Shown: positions 32,034 to 41,172, counted from the first letter of the stretch. The stretch: 64,000 bases of DNA from Haloarcula taiwanensis (GCA_002844335.1 CP019154.1:2232001-2296000), one strand, 5' to 3'. The notes: generated by a model not told the origin, from the sequence alone. Numbers and translations: made by a program.

Positions 32034-33775
32034 GCTACGCCAGCGGTTCAGACGACTCCGGCGACAGCGCGAGCACGGCACCAGCCGCACCGCTCACAAC
32101 CGCGGTCGTTGCGGCCTACCTGGGCACTGTCGAGGTACCAGACGACTACCGGCGAGCGTGTCAGTTGCTCTCGGTTACGACTCCGCCTGAGGCACTGCTG
32201 GCGGCGAGTTACGTCGTTGCCGTGTGTGGCTCCCTGCTCGCACTGCTCGTCGCTGTGACGGTGACCGGACTGCTGGCGACAACCGTCAGCCTCGGGTTCC
32301 TCGCCCTGTCTCTGAGCGTTGCGGCGCTGGGACGGTACGGCGTGCCGTTCGCCGCGAAAGCAAAGCGGATTCGAACGCTGGGGGCCGCACCCTCGCTTGT
32401 CACGACGCTGGTGCTCGGCGTGACACTGTGGCCAAGCGCCGAACGGGCGGCGGCGTTCGCCGGACGAACCGGACGCGGGCTCCTCGCCACACGGCTGGAC
32501 CACCATCGGCAGCGAGCCGCGGGCACGCCACGGAGCGGTCTGGGAACGTTCGCGGCGGCTTGGAGCGACCGGTTCCCGGCGCTCGAACGCGCAGTCGGAT
32601 TGGTCGAGAACGCGACGGCGGCCCCGGCCGAGGAGCGGCCCGAGATCCTCGAACGTGCACGGCGATGCATCCTCGACGGGACGCGCGACGAGATGGCGGC
32701 CTTTGCGGCCTCGATTCGCGGACCGGCGACCGGCCTGTACGCCTTCGGTGTGCTCTTGCCGCTGGCGATGGCGTCACTGCTGCCCGCCGCCGCTGCCGCA
32801 GGTGTGCCAGTGACAGCTCCCGTGTTGGCTGGGACCTACGGCGTCGTCATGCCCGCCGCGCTGCTGGTCGCCTGTTGCTGGCTTTTAGGACGGCGACCGG
32901 TCGCGTTCCCGCCTGCAACAATCCCGCGAAGCCACCCGGACGTGCCGGCGTCGGCACTCCCCTCAGTTGTGGTCGGAATCGGCGCCGGAATCGGGGGGTG
33001 GCTCCTTGCCGGCGCGCTCGTCGCTGCGTGGGCGTCTCCTATCGGGGCACTCGGGGCCGGCGTCGGGAGCGCGCTCGTCAGCTACTACCGACCCGTCGCC
33101 GAGGTCCGGGACTACGTCACCGACGTTGAAGCAGGCCTGCCGGACGTGCTATCGGCTGTCGGTCGACGGCTGGGTCGCGGCGAGTCAGTCGAAACCGCGC
33201 TTGTCGAGGCCGTCGATGAGACACCCACACCGACAAGTGCCGTCATCGAAGCCGCCGTCGCGCGTCAGGAATGCCTCGGGACCAGCGTCGAGGGAGCGTT
33301 TCTGGGTCCCGGCGGGGCGCTCGCTGACGTTCCGAGCCGTCGCACCCATCGTGCGGCAATCCTGCTGGATACGGCCGCGACAATCGGGCCACCGGCGGGA
33401 ACATCCGTGACGGCGATGGGCGAGCATCTCGACGCGCTCCGGGCCATTGAGCGCGAGACGCGCCGAGACCTCGCACAGATAACCGAAACGCTGTCAAACA
33501 CCGCTGCGCTGTTCGGTCCGCTTATTGGCGGTGCGACCGTCGCGCTGGCCGGGTCGATGGGCGGCGGCGAGCAGTTCGCTACCGTTTCGAGTGCGCTGCT
33601 GGGGCCGGTTGTCGGCTGGTACGTGCTCGTTCTGGCTGTGTTGCTGACGATGCTATCGGCGGGGTTGCATCGGGGCCTCGACCGCGCGCTCGCTGGGTAC
33701 CGAACCGGTCTGGCGCTCCTCTCGGCCACGGCCACCTTCCTCGCCGCCGTCGTCGCGACCGGGCTGCTGGTCTAA
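32030..33775 (+). CDS. PilC-like type II secretion F-domain membrane protein
   Basis: This 581-residue polytopic membrane protein has two halves. Each contains hydrophobic helices and a cytoplasmic T2SSF-type helical region: RCILDGTRDEMAAFAASIRGP and ETRRDLAQITETLSNTAALFGPLIGG are the most typical pieces. Roughly eight to nine membrane segments are visible. It is the inner-membrane platform for pilin polymerisation. Translation starts at GTG in a GTGA overlap (32030-32033) with the ATPase gene, so the two are made together. This is the last gene of the first block. The 34 nt downstream contain a TATA box for the next one. Confidence 0.88.
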   Translation: MSYASGSDDSGDSASTAPAAPLTTAVVAAYLGTVEVPDDYRRACQLLSVTTPPEALLAASYVVAVCGSLLALLVAVTVTGLLATTVSLGFLALSLSVAALGRYGVPFAAKAKRIRTLGAAPSLVTTLVLGVTLWPSAERAAAFAGRTGRGLLATRLDHHRQRAAGTPRSGLGTFAAAWSDRFPALERAVGLVENATAAPAEERPEILERARRCILDGTRDEMAAFAASIRGPATGLYAFGVLLPLAMASLLPAAAAAGVPVTAPVLAGTYGVVMPAALLVACCWLLGRRPVAFPPATIPRSHPDVPASALPSVVVGIGAGIGGWLLAGALVAAWASPIGALGAGVGSALVSYYRPVAEVRDYVTDVEAGLPDVLSAVGRRLGRGESVETALVEAVDETPTPTSAVIEAAVARQECLGTSVEGAFLGPGGALADVPSRRTHRAAILLDTAATIGPPAGTSVTAMGEHLDALRAIERETRRDLAQITETLSNTAALFGPLIGGATVALAGSMGGGEQFATVSSALLGPVVGWYVLVLAVLLTMLSAGLHRGLDRALAGYRTGLALLSATATFLAAVVATGLLV

Positions 33776-33778
33776 GTG

Positions 33779-33785
33779 TTTAAAC
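33779..33785 (+). promoter_or_regulatory. Internal TATA box for the substrate block of the pilus-like cluster
   Basis: TTTAAAC, preceded by AAGTG, is centred 28 nt before ATG 33810. It indicates a second, separately tuned transcript for 33810-38506. Confidence 0.6.
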
Positions 33786-33809
33786 CGGAGAACGCGGCCA
33801 AGACGGTCC

Positions 33810-34271
33810 ATGTTCGAGACGCACGTCGACACGCTGTCTCTCTGGGTCGGCCTAGGAACAGTGAGCGTGGCCGTCCTTGGTGTCGTCGTCGGCCTCCCGA
33901 CGACCGCAGCGCCGGACGCGACGGCGGCAGCGGCGACTATCGATGAGGTCACGACCAGCCCGCCCGGGTCCGTCGCACATCGACGACTCGTCGCTACAGA
34001 GTGGGCGTTCGATGGCAGCGAAATCCGTCTCCGCAACGACGGCGGGTCAGCCACCGCGCGACTGACTCGAACGGCCGTCCCGGCACAGACCGACCGGCTA
34101 CAGAATGTGGTGAACGGCGAGCGCCCGGAGGCCGTGTACGAATCACCGGTCGCGTTCAGTCGAGCGACCCGACAGGCACGGACCGCGAACGACGGGTGGC
34201 GACCGGCTCCGGACCGGGTGACTGTCAGGCACGTCGCCTGGGGAGGAACCGATGTCACGGTCGTCGGATAG
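33810..34271 (+). CDS. Single-pass extracytoplasmic protein (DUF7283-like)
   Basis: This 153-residue protein has one N-terminal hydrophobic segment (about residues 10-30, LSLWVGLGTVSVAVLGVVVGL) and an exported Ala/Thr/Arg-rich domain. It resembles the haloarchaeal DUF7283 family. No processing motif such as RA or RG precedes the hydrophobic stretch, so it may be an anchored minor component rather than a processed pilin. It is the first gene of the second block and probably leaderless. It overlaps the following gene by 20 nt, whose Shine-Dalgarno GGAGG lies inside it (34242-34246). Confidence 0.7.
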   Translation: MFETHVDTLSLWVGLGTVSVAVLGVVVGLPTTAAPDATAAAATIDEVTTSPPGSVAHRRLVATEWAFDGSEIRLRNDGGSATARLTRTAVPAQTDRLQNVVNGERPEAVYESPVAFSRATRQARTANDGWRPAPDRVTVRHVAWGGTDVTVVG

Positions 34272-34647
34272 AGCGACGACGGAACCGCTGGTCGCGCTTG
34301 TCGCTGTCTTCGCCGTCACGTTTGGCGTGTCCCTGTATGCCGGTGTGGTAGACGACGCGTTCAGCACACTTGACGACGACCGAAATATCGCCACGCCGAC
34401 CGCCGATACTGTGGAACAGCGGCTCTCGTCGGCTGGCGTCGTTCGGCCCGAAAAACTCGACGGTGCGCTCGAGGGCGTGCCAGAAAACTACCACGGAAAC
34501 GCGACCATCACAGCGACGACCGGCGCGCGATGGAGCGGTGGCCAAAAGCCACCGACCAGCGCTGACATCGAAGCCAGAACAGTGAGCGTGCGAGTCGGAG
34601 CGGGGGCAGTCCGTCGCGGAACGCTCACGGTTCGGGTGTGGCGATGA
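34252..34647 (+). CDS. Pilin-like protein (DUF7285-like)
   Basis: This 131-residue protein begins MSRSSDRATTEPLVALVAV. The polar leader ending in Arg-Ala, followed by TTEP and a hydrophobic helix (about 12-32), matches the archaeal prepilin layout with Pro at +4 if cleavage occurs after Ala9. About 100 polar residues form the exported head. It resembles DUF7285 proteins, usually found in this operon. It is probably a minor pilin or pseudopilin built by the PilB/PilC pair. The ATGA overlap at 34644-34647 couples it to the next gene. Confidence 0.72.
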   Translation: MSRSSDRATTEPLVALVAVFAVTFGVSLYAGVVDDAFSTLDDDRNIATPTADTVEQRLSSAGVVRPEKLDGALEGVPENYHGNATITATTGARWSGGQKPPTSADIEARTVSVRVGAGAVRRGTLTVRVWR

Positions 34648-35516
34648 ACAGGGCGATGAGTGCCGTCGCCGACGTGACAGTATTCCTCCTGCTCGTTGGT
34701 GCGGCCGCAGGGACCCTCGTGAGCGGCGTCAGCGTCGAGAAGCCGGCGGCGACCACAAGCCCTGCAGCTGACCACGCGTCGACGCTGGCGACGAGTACCG
34801 CAAGCGTCGAGTACGATTTGCTCGTCCCACCGTCAGAGTACGGCAGGCCGCCCGACCACGCGACACGGCGGCAACGGACGAGTCACGGGACCGTCGCAGG
34901 ACTACTCGGTGAGGCTGCGATGAGCGGTGTCACCGTGGACGGCGAACGGGTATCGAGCGCCGGCACAGACTTCGAGTCACGAGTCGCTGCGGTGACGCGT
35001 GATAGGCTCCACAGCCGCGGCCATCGAACGTCCGTCTGTGTCACCTGGACACCGTATCCCGGTGCGCCAGTCAGAGGCGAGTACCGCGTCGGCGACCGGC
35101 CGCCGGATACTGTCGACGTTCGGGCGGCGACAGTGACCGTCCCGAGCGGGATGGAGAGCGTCTCGGAGCCAGCCCGCGAAGCGGCGGATACAGGCGGCTA
35201 CGATGGCGTGTCGACGGTCGTGGCTCGAAGCGTCGTCGACGGACTGTTCCCGCCGGCGCAGTCACGCTACGCCCTCCGTGGCGACTACCCGTCGGCCGTG
35301 CTGATGGCCGCGCGATACGAGCGGATGGCTGGTCTGACGGGGACGAGCGTTGCCGTTGAGCGACAGTCGACGGTCGAAATGAACCGCGACCTGACCCCGG
35401 CGCTTGCCACGCGGCTTCGAACCGATATGCGGTCGCGGTACGACTCACCGGCAGACGCCGCCCGCGCCGTTCGGGTGAGCCGTGTCCGCGTAACTGTCAG
35501 GACGTGGTCGCCGTGA
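34644..35516 (+). CDS. Pilin-like protein (DUF7284-like)
   Basis: This 290-residue protein starts at ATG 34644 within the ATGA overlap; an in-frame GTG at 34638 is a weaker alternative. The N-terminus MNRAMSAVADVTVFLLLVGAA has Arg-Ala before a hydrophobic helix, like a processed pilin-type signal. A large exported domain follows, rich in Arg, Ala, Thr and Asp, with the segment VCVTWTPYPGAPVRGEY. It resembles the DUF7284 family of the same cluster type. The C-terminal 4 nt overlap the final, largest gene. Confidence 0.72.
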   Translation: MNRAMSAVADVTVFLLLVGAAAGTLVSGVSVEKPAATTSPAADHASTLATSTASVEYDLLVPPSEYGRPPDHATRRQRTSHGTVAGLLGEAAMSGVTVDGERVSSAGTDFESRVAAVTRDRLHSRGHRTSVCVTWTPYPGAPVRGEYRVGDRPPDTVDVRAATVTVPSGMESVSEPAREAADTGGYDGVSTVVARSVVDGLFPPAQSRYALRGDYPSAVLMAARYERMAGLTGTSVAVERQSTVEMNRDLTPALATRLRTDMRSRYDSPADAARAVRVSRVRVTVRTWSP

Positions 35517-38506
35517 GAGACGACAGCCGCGGCCGAGTGCCGTTCGCGTTGCTCGGCGTTCTCCTGCTGGTGAGCAGCCTCACGCTGGCCCCGACGTTCG
35601 TCACCGAGCCAGCCCCGAGCGAGACGGGGGTCGAACGGGCGCTGAATCAGGCCATAGCGGAGACCCAGGTCGCCGTGCGGGACGGCGTTTCGACGGCTGG
35701 CCAACAGGCGGCCGCGAGCCCGGTTGTCACACCCGCTGACACACCTGCTGGTCGGGTTCTGAACGATTCGACTGCGTTCCGGGACTCGCTCAGAATCCGT
35801 GCCTATCTCCGGGTTGCGGACCGACTAGAGCGTGTCTCCGGCCGAAGCGGTGACGTGACCGTGACTGCCAGTCTGCCGGCGGTTGCTAACGCGAGCGGTC
35901 TCCGAGCGGCGAAACACCGCATCTCGGTCGAACGCGCCGGGCCGAACAAGACCGCGATGCGGGCGACGGTTGAGAATATCGTTCTGACAGTTCGGCGCAA
36001 CGGAGCGGTGGTCTCGACGCGGCGCGTTTCGCCGACCGTCGTCGTCCCGACGCAGGCGCTCATGCTCCACGATCAGGTGTCGACCTACCAGACGCGTCTG
36101 AACAACGGTCTAGGCAGGCCGGGGCTGAGCCAGCGAATGACAGCCCGGCTGTACCCGATAGCATGGGCAAGAGGGTATGCCCAGTACGGCGGCGCTGGCA
36201 TCGAAAACGTCGTGGCAAACCGGCACGTCTCGCTGGCGACGAACGGCGCACTGCTCGGCGTCCAGCGGTCGACCTTCGGCCGGAGCGACCCTGCCGGTCG
36301 CCGTGCCATAGCAGAGGCGACAGCGATGACGGGAATCGAAGACATCGTTCGGGGTAGCAAGGGAACGGCCCACTCAAGTGCGGTGCTCGACCAAGCCCAG
36401 TACAAGCCGGTCAGCGAGACACCACTGCATCCGAAGTCCACGACAGGACCGAGCCCGACCGAATCGATGACTGTCGGCGTCAACGAGACAGCAGACACCA
36501 CGTTCCGGGCTGTCACTGACCCGTCGACGCTCAACGAGACGCTTGAGGACGCATACACCGTCGAGGTGGCGCTGGAAACCGACAAGCATCGACTGGGCGG
36601 AGGCCCGCCGGAGATGCCGCCGTCGCCGGGCACCGGGTGGACACTGGTCGCCGACCGGACGACCACCGCTACGGAGGCAGTCGGGAAGGCTAGCGGTCGC
36701 GTCGCAACGCCGGACAGCTGGCATACCTTGGAGACGTTCAGTCGAACTGTCGAGCGCCAGTACACCCGGACAGCTGTCTGGCAGAACGGGTCAGTACGTC
36801 GGCGCACAACAAGGTCAAGCACCGTGCGCTATCGCGTGACTGCCGCCGTCGTCGGCCGCCATCACGGCCGTTCACGGGCACCGAACCGCTCGATTCGGAC
36901 CGCACACGACGCCAGCGCAAGTCCGTTGAACGGGTCGAACTTCGCCGACGTGGAGCCGAAGGCGATAGGCTCGCTCGTCAACCACGCCGGGGGCCGGGAC
37001 GGAGTGGCCGAACGAGTCGTCGACGATAGCCTGAGCCGGACGGAGGCGACAGTGGCGGCCGACCGACCGCCAGAACTGCACGACTGGGTGTATCGGGACC
37101 TGATGGAGCTCCGGGCGTCAGTCCGCAACACGACCGTTACCGTCGAGCGCGGACGCGTCGGGACCTTCGAGACGAGTCCCCCGGAGGAACTCCGGGAGCG
37201 GGTCGAGAAACGTCGTGCCACTCTGGCGGCCGTGCCGGAAACCTACGACAGCGCGGCACAGAAGGCACGCGTCGCGGCCCGGCTGACATATCTGAATGCG
37301 GTGTCGGCAGAGTTGGACAGGCAGGCCTCGGCGCGGAACGGTCACCGGAAGCGAGTAAATACACAGCTATCGAAACGCACCGAAGGATCGCTGCGTGCCC
37401 TCCGAAAAGGATTAACTGCGAGTGAGACGCCCGTTCCGCGGTCACGGCCAGTGCCGGTCGGGCCGGCCGGTCCCGTCAGAACACGGGTCGATACGCAGAC
37501 ACCGTATCTGACGCTGACCGAACTAGACGAGAGTCGGTATCGCGCGCTGGATGGGGGCGAACATCCGCTGGTGGCGCGGAACGCAAACGTGTTCACAGTC
37601 CCATACGGTGACGCCGCCGATGCCGTCGTTGGTGGTGCGTTCGAGGGCGGTGACAGGGTACGCCTCGCAATGGCGGCGAACACACTCGCGGCCGCGAACG
37701 AGACCCTCAAATCGGAGTCGAACGCGACGCTCGCTTCAGAGCGTGACGCACTCCAGCGGGAGGTCGGGGCGGCCAACACGGAAATGACGACGGCACTCTG
37801 GCTGGCGGTCTCCCAACACACTGAGGCTGAACAGGACGAGAGCAAGGCCATCGTCGCTGACGCGATGGAGCAGTGGGACACATCGGCGGTCCGAGCGCTG
37901 GCTCTGACCAACGGCTCCGCACAGGAACGGGTCGCCCGTGTCGCCAGTGCGCGACTGACCCTCACACGGGTCGAACGCGACCGCCTCCGCCTGCAGCTGC
38001 TCTCGGTCGATGCACCGGCAACTAAACCGACGCTGGGGTCGACAAACGGGACGGCCTCGGCGGTGCGCTCCGTTGCGAAAACCGAACTGAGTAGCGCTCT
38101 GGCGAACGCTGGCGAGCGGAAGGTCCAGCAGTTCGCACAGAAGCGGCTCGGGACGGACAGGCTTCCGGCGGGTCTCCCGCTGGCACCGCCAGTTGTCCCT
38201 TGGTACGCGACAGCGAACATCTGGTGGGTAACTGTCGAGGGCGAGTACGCACGGTTCGCCGTCTCCGCGAGCCACGGCCGGCCAAGCGCGCCCGGCGCGC
38301 GAACGACCTACGCACGCGACGGGCACAACGTCACGCTCGACGTGGACGACGACGGAACAGGCGAGCGATTGGGTACCGCCGACCGTGTCTCGTTCCGAGC
38401 CGAGACGGGCGTTGTCGTCGTCGTGCCACCCAAACCGCGCGGAGTCGGTGACAAGGACGGCAACGCCGTGGAGGAATCCAGCGGGTGGCCGGACGCAGGC
38501 TCCTAA
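35513..38506 (+). CDS. Giant signal-anchored surface protein (DUF7286-like), about 1000 aa
   Basis: This is a 997-residue protein with a single N-terminal hydrophobic segment (about 9-28, VPFALLGVLLLVSSLTLAPT) after RDDSRGR. The rest is a very long extracytoplasmic region, mostly helical and repetitive in character (Ala, Arg, Thr, Val, Glu-rich). Several N-x-S/T sequons are present (for example NDST, NASG, NETA, NGS). It resembles DUF7286. The start is placed at the GTGA overlap 35513; an in-frame GTG at 35504 would add three residues. It may be a surface adhesin or pilus-tip component assembled with the three smaller proteins upstream. Confidence 0.78.
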   Translation: MRDDSRGRVPFALLGVLLLVSSLTLAPTFVTEPAPSETGVERALNQAIAETQVAVRDGVSTAGQQAAASPVVTPADTPAGRVLNDSTAFRDSLRIRAYLRVADRLERVSGRSGDVTVTASLPAVANASGLRAAKHRISVERAGPNKTAMRATVENIVLTVRRNGAVVSTRRVSPTVVVPTQALMLHDQVSTYQTRLNNGLGRPGLSQRMTARLYPIAWARGYAQYGGAGIENVVANRHVSLATNGALLGVQRSTFGRSDPAGRRAIAEATAMTGIEDIVRGSKGTAHSSAVLDQAQYKPVSETPLHPKSTTGPSPTESMTVGVNETADTTFRAVTDPSTLNETLEDAYTVEVALETDKHRLGGGPPEMPPSPGTGWTLVADRTTTATEAVGKASGRVATPDSWHTLETFSRTVERQYTRTAVWQNGSVRRRTTRSSTVRYRVTAAVVGRHHGRSRAPNRSIRTAHDASASPLNGSNFADVEPKAIGSLVNHAGGRDGVAERVVDDSLSRTEATVAADRPPELHDWVYRDLMELRASVRNTTVTVERGRVGTFETSPPEELRERVEKRRATLAAVPETYDSAAQKARVAARLTYLNAVSAELDRQASARNGHRKRVNTQLSKRTEGSLRALRKGLTASETPVPRSRPVPVGPAGPVRTRVDTQTPYLTLTELDESRYRALDGGEHPLVARNANVFTVPYGDAADAVVGGAFEGGDRVRLAMAANTLAAANETLKSESNATLASERDALQREVGAANTEMTTALWLAVSQHTEAEQDESKAIVADAMEQWDTSAVRALALTNGSAQERVARVASARLTLTRVERDRLRLQLLSVDAPATKPTLGSTNGTASAVRSVAKTELSSALANAGERKVQQFAQKRLGTDRLPAGLPLAPPVVPWYATANIWWVTVEGEYARFAVSASHGRPSAPGARTTYARDGHNVTLDVDDDGTGERLGTADRVSFRAETGVVVVVPPKPRGVGDKDGNAVEESSGWPDAGS

Positions 38507-38526
38507 CCACAGGCCGCATAACCGAA

Positions 38527-38534
38527 GTAAAATA
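38527..38534 (+). promoter_or_regulatory. TATA box for the 38557 gene
   Basis: GTAAAATA is centred about 26 nt before ATG 38557, giving a leaderless transcript. It argues against the longer upstream frame starting at 38485. Confidence 0.55.
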
Positions 38535-38556
38535 CCCCGGGGCCATACCGATTCCC

Positions 38557-38985
38557 ATGCTTCGAGGCGAGTTTCCGGAGGCGGGCGAGCAGTCCCCCGA
38601 GGAGTTACTGGCGGCCTACGGCACCGTGCTGGCCGAGACAGTCGAGACAGTCGGGGTCGAGGAGATTGTCGCCGAGACCAGTCTCGATCAGGCGACGGTG
38701 ACAGCGTTCGCCGACGGCGATATCGCCGACCGGACGCTCGGTGAGGCGGTCACCGTACTGGCGACCGGGCCGGACCGGCCGGACGCCGACGCGCTGCAAG
38801 CCGAGGCCCAGGATATCCTCCTGATGGGGATGACGACAGCCGTAATGGACGTGGAATCGCTGGCCTCCGGCATCGACGACGAACTGGAGCCAAAGGAAAT
38901 CCAGCAGAAAATCGAAGGCCGCTACCCGGTGACACTGGCGGAGTACGCACTCCTGCACAGTCACATCGAGGGGGAACAGCGGTGA
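38557..38985 (+). CDS. DUF5791-like haloarchaeal protein
   Basis: This is a 142-residue acidic, mostly helical protein. A region near residues 25-75 (VGVEEIVAETSLDQATVTAFADGDIADRTL in outline) reads like a small helix-turn-helix of the Xre-type layout. The tail (VTLAEYALLHSHIEG) is conserved in what I recall as the DUF5791 family. No enzyme motif is present. It is translationally coupled through a GTGA overlap (38982-38985) to an NAD-dependent epimerase-type gene. The combination might be regulatory, but that is not shown. Confidence 0.75.
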   Translation: MLRGEFPEAGEQSPEELLAAYGTVLAETVETVGVEEIVAETSLDQATVTAFADGDIADRTLGEAVTVLATGPDRPDADALQAEAQDILLMGMTTAVMDVESLASGIDDELEPKEIQQKIEGRYPVTLAEYALLHSHIEGEQR

Positions 38986-39872
38986 CGAAGCGCGTTGCCG
39001 TTCTGGGCTGTGGCTACGTCGGCCTCGAACTCGGTCGACAACTGCGCGACGACTACGAGGTCGTGGGCGTTCGCCGGTCCGATAGCGGCATCTCGGCTAT
39101 CGAAGACGCCGGTTTCGAGGCGGTCCGGGCCGACGTAACTGACGCCGAGTCGCTGTCTGCGGTGCCGGACGCCGACTGGCTTGTCTTCGCCGCAAGCTCC
39201 GGCGGGCGGGGAGCCGAGGCGGCCCGCGAGGTATACGTCGAGGGGCTCCGGACAGCTATCGACCACTTCTGGTCGCGGGCCGACCCGCCCGAGCGACTGG
39301 TGTACACCTCCAGTACCGGTGTCTACGGCGACCACGACGGCGCGTGGGTCGACGAGGACACACCACTGGACCCACAGACCGAGAAGACCGAAGTACTGGC
39401 CGAGGCGGAGCGGGTCGCTCGTGAGCGCCCAGTAGAACACGATGGCCACGGAACCGTCGCCCGCTTCGCCGGCCTGTACGGTCCAGACCGCTACCGACTG
39501 GAGCGGTATCTGGAGGGACCAGTGACGGCGGGCTACCTGAACATGATCCACCGGGCCGACGCGGCCGGTGCAGTGCGCCACCTGCTGACAGAGGGGCACC
39601 GCGAGGAAGTTGTACTGGTCGTCGACGACGAACCCGTCAAGAAGTGGGCTTTTGCCGACTGGCTGGCCGAGCAGTGCGACGTCCCGTTCCCGCCGAAACA
39701 GACGACCGAGGAACGACTGGCTGACGAGAGCCTCTCGGAGACCGCAAAGCGTCGTATTCAGACGAGCAAGCGGTGCTCGAACGAACGGCTACGGGAACTG
39801 GGCTACGACCTAAAGTACCCGACGTTCCGGGAGGGATACCGCGACGCTATCCGAGGATACCGGCAATATTAG
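38982..39872 (+). CDS. NAD(P)-dependent epimerase/SDR family protein
   Basis: This is a 296-residue extended short-chain dehydrogenase. The Rossmann motif RVAVLGCGYVGLEL (residues 4-17) has the spacing of atypical YeeZ-like members (GxGxxG variant GCGYVG). The catalytic segment is VYTSSTGVYGDHDG, with Tyr in the Ser-Tyr context although the classical YxxxK Lys is not evident. The C-terminal substrate domain includes NMIHRADAAGAVRHLL. The substrate is unknown; nucleotide sugars or small carbonyls are possible. The GTG start lies in a GTGA overlap with the upstream gene. Confidence 0.82.
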   Translation: MTKRVAVLGCGYVGLELGRQLRDDYEVVGVRRSDSGISAIEDAGFEAVRADVTDAESLSAVPDADWLVFAASSGGRGAEAAREVYVEGLRTAIDHFWSRADPPERLVYTSSTGVYGDHDGAWVDEDTPLDPQTEKTEVLAEAERVARERPVEHDGHGTVARFAGLYGPDRYRLERYLEGPVTAGYLNMIHRADAAGAVRHLLTEGHREEVVLVVDDEPVKKWAFADWLAEQCDVPFPPKQTTEERLADESLSETAKRRIQTSKRCSNERLRELGYDLKYPTFREGYRDAIRGYRQY

Positions 39873-39888
39873 CTGTATCAGGGGCGAA

Positions 39889-39897
39889 CTTTATTAC
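39889..39897 (+). promoter_or_regulatory. TATA box of the DHH phosphoesterase gene
   Basis: ACTTTATTA is centred about 29 nt before ATG 39922, consistent with a leaderless mRNA. Confidence 0.55.
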
Positions 39898-39921
39898 TGA
39901 TAGGCTGGCGAAAGTCGTGGT

Positions 39922-41100
39922 ATGACACGCGTTGCCGCCGGCGGACTCCAGATTGACGCCGCCGCGGCGTTCGCTAGCGAGAACCCTTTGTTGATCGCTG
40001 GTGTCGCTGTGGTCCTTCTCGCCCTCCTCGGTACCGGTATCTGGGTACACCGGTATCTCAACCGAACGCCCGGCGAACGACTGCGTCGAACGTTGACCCA
40101 CTACGACCGGATTACGGTGTTGATGCACCCGAATCCCGATCCAGACGCGATGGCCTCTGCTCTGGCTGTCAACCAACTCATCGCCGGCACCGAGACATCG
40201 GCGTCGCTACAGTACCCGGGGGAGATACGCCGTCCGGAGAACCGGGCCTTCCAGACGGTGTTGGATCTGGACTTCGACCACATCGAGACTGTCAACGACA
40301 TCAACGGGGAGGCAGTCGTCCTCGTCGACCACAACACGGCACGCGGCTTCCCCGGGGCCGAGGAGGTCGAGCCGGTTGCCGTCATCGACCATCATCCCGG
40401 CAACGGGAGTGGCAACGAGTTCACCGACATCCGGTCCGACTACGGGGCCTGTGCGACCATTTTCGCGAGCTACTTCAATCAGTTAGAGTTCGAGTTCAGC
40501 GACACGGGGGAGAGTATCGATATCGACGCGGCACCGGCAGAAACCATCCCCTGTGCGCTGGCAACGGGGCTGATGTACGGCATCCAGTCAGATACCCGGT
40601 CGCTGACAAACGGGTGTGAGTCCGAGGACTTCGCGGCCGCTGCGTTCCTCTACGATGGGATGGACAGCGATTTGCTCAACCGTATCGCAAACCCCCAAGT
40701 CGACGCGGAAGTGCTCGACGTGAAATCCCGGGCCATCGGGAAACGAGAGGTGCGCGCGCCGTACGCGTTCAGCGACGTTGGCGAGGTGTCGAACACGGAT
40801 GCGATTCCACAGGCAGCCGACGAGCTGGAGACGTTAGAGGGTGTCTCTGCAGTCGTCGTCGTCGGCGAGAAGGAAGGGACCATGCGCATCGCCGGGCGCT
40901 CGCGGGACGACCGCGTCCACATCGGCCGGGCGATAGAGGCCGTCGTCGACAATATCCCGATGGCCGAGGGGGGCGGCCACGCGCGGATGGGCGGCGGGAA
41001 AGTCCCGATCAAGCACATGGCCGGTCTCGGACCCAGCGATGGAGTCTCCCGTGAAGACTTCCGCGAACGAGTGTTCGACGCTATGAGTGGCGACCTGTAA
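39922..41100 (+). CDS. Membrane-anchored DHH/DHHA1 phosphoesterase
   Basis: This 392-residue protein has one transmembrane helix (about 24-44, LIAGVAVVLLALLGTGIWVH) followed by a cytoplasmic DHH domain. Metal motifs are MHPNPDPDAMASAL, VLVDHNT and VIDHHPG (the DHH signature). The DHHA1 domain carries the substrate-binding GGGHARMGGG near residue 350. Related enzymes hydrolyse c-di-AMP, pApA or short RNAs. The combination of a single N-terminal anchor with DHH-DHHA1 echoes c-di-AMP phosphodiesterases such as GdpP, which also have PAS/GGDEF domains missing here. This makes it a candidate second-messenger hydrolase. Confidence 0.88.
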   Translation: MTRVAAGGLQIDAAAAFASENPLLIAGVAVVLLALLGTGIWVHRYLNRTPGERLRRTLTHYDRITVLMHPNPDPDAMASALAVNQLIAGTETSASLQYPGEIRRPENRAFQTVLDLDFDHIETVNDINGEAVVLVDHNTARGFPGAEEVEPVAVIDHHPGNGSGNEFTDIRSDYGACATIFASYFNQLEFEFSDTGESIDIDAAPAETIPCALATGLMYGIQSDTRSLTNGCESEDFAAAAFLYDGMDSDLLNRIANPQVDAEVLDVKSRAIGKREVRAPYAFSDVGEVSNTDAIPQAADELETLEGVSAVVVVGEKEGTMRIAGRSRDDRVHIGRAIEAVVDNIPMAEGGGHARMGGGKVPIKHMAGLGPSDGVSREDFRERVFDAMSGDL

Positions 41101-41172
41101 CGGGCGACAGAAACATACCCGCCGGTTCCAGTGAATCTCTGTCCTTTTGTCACTGCCCGACCAACGACTGGT

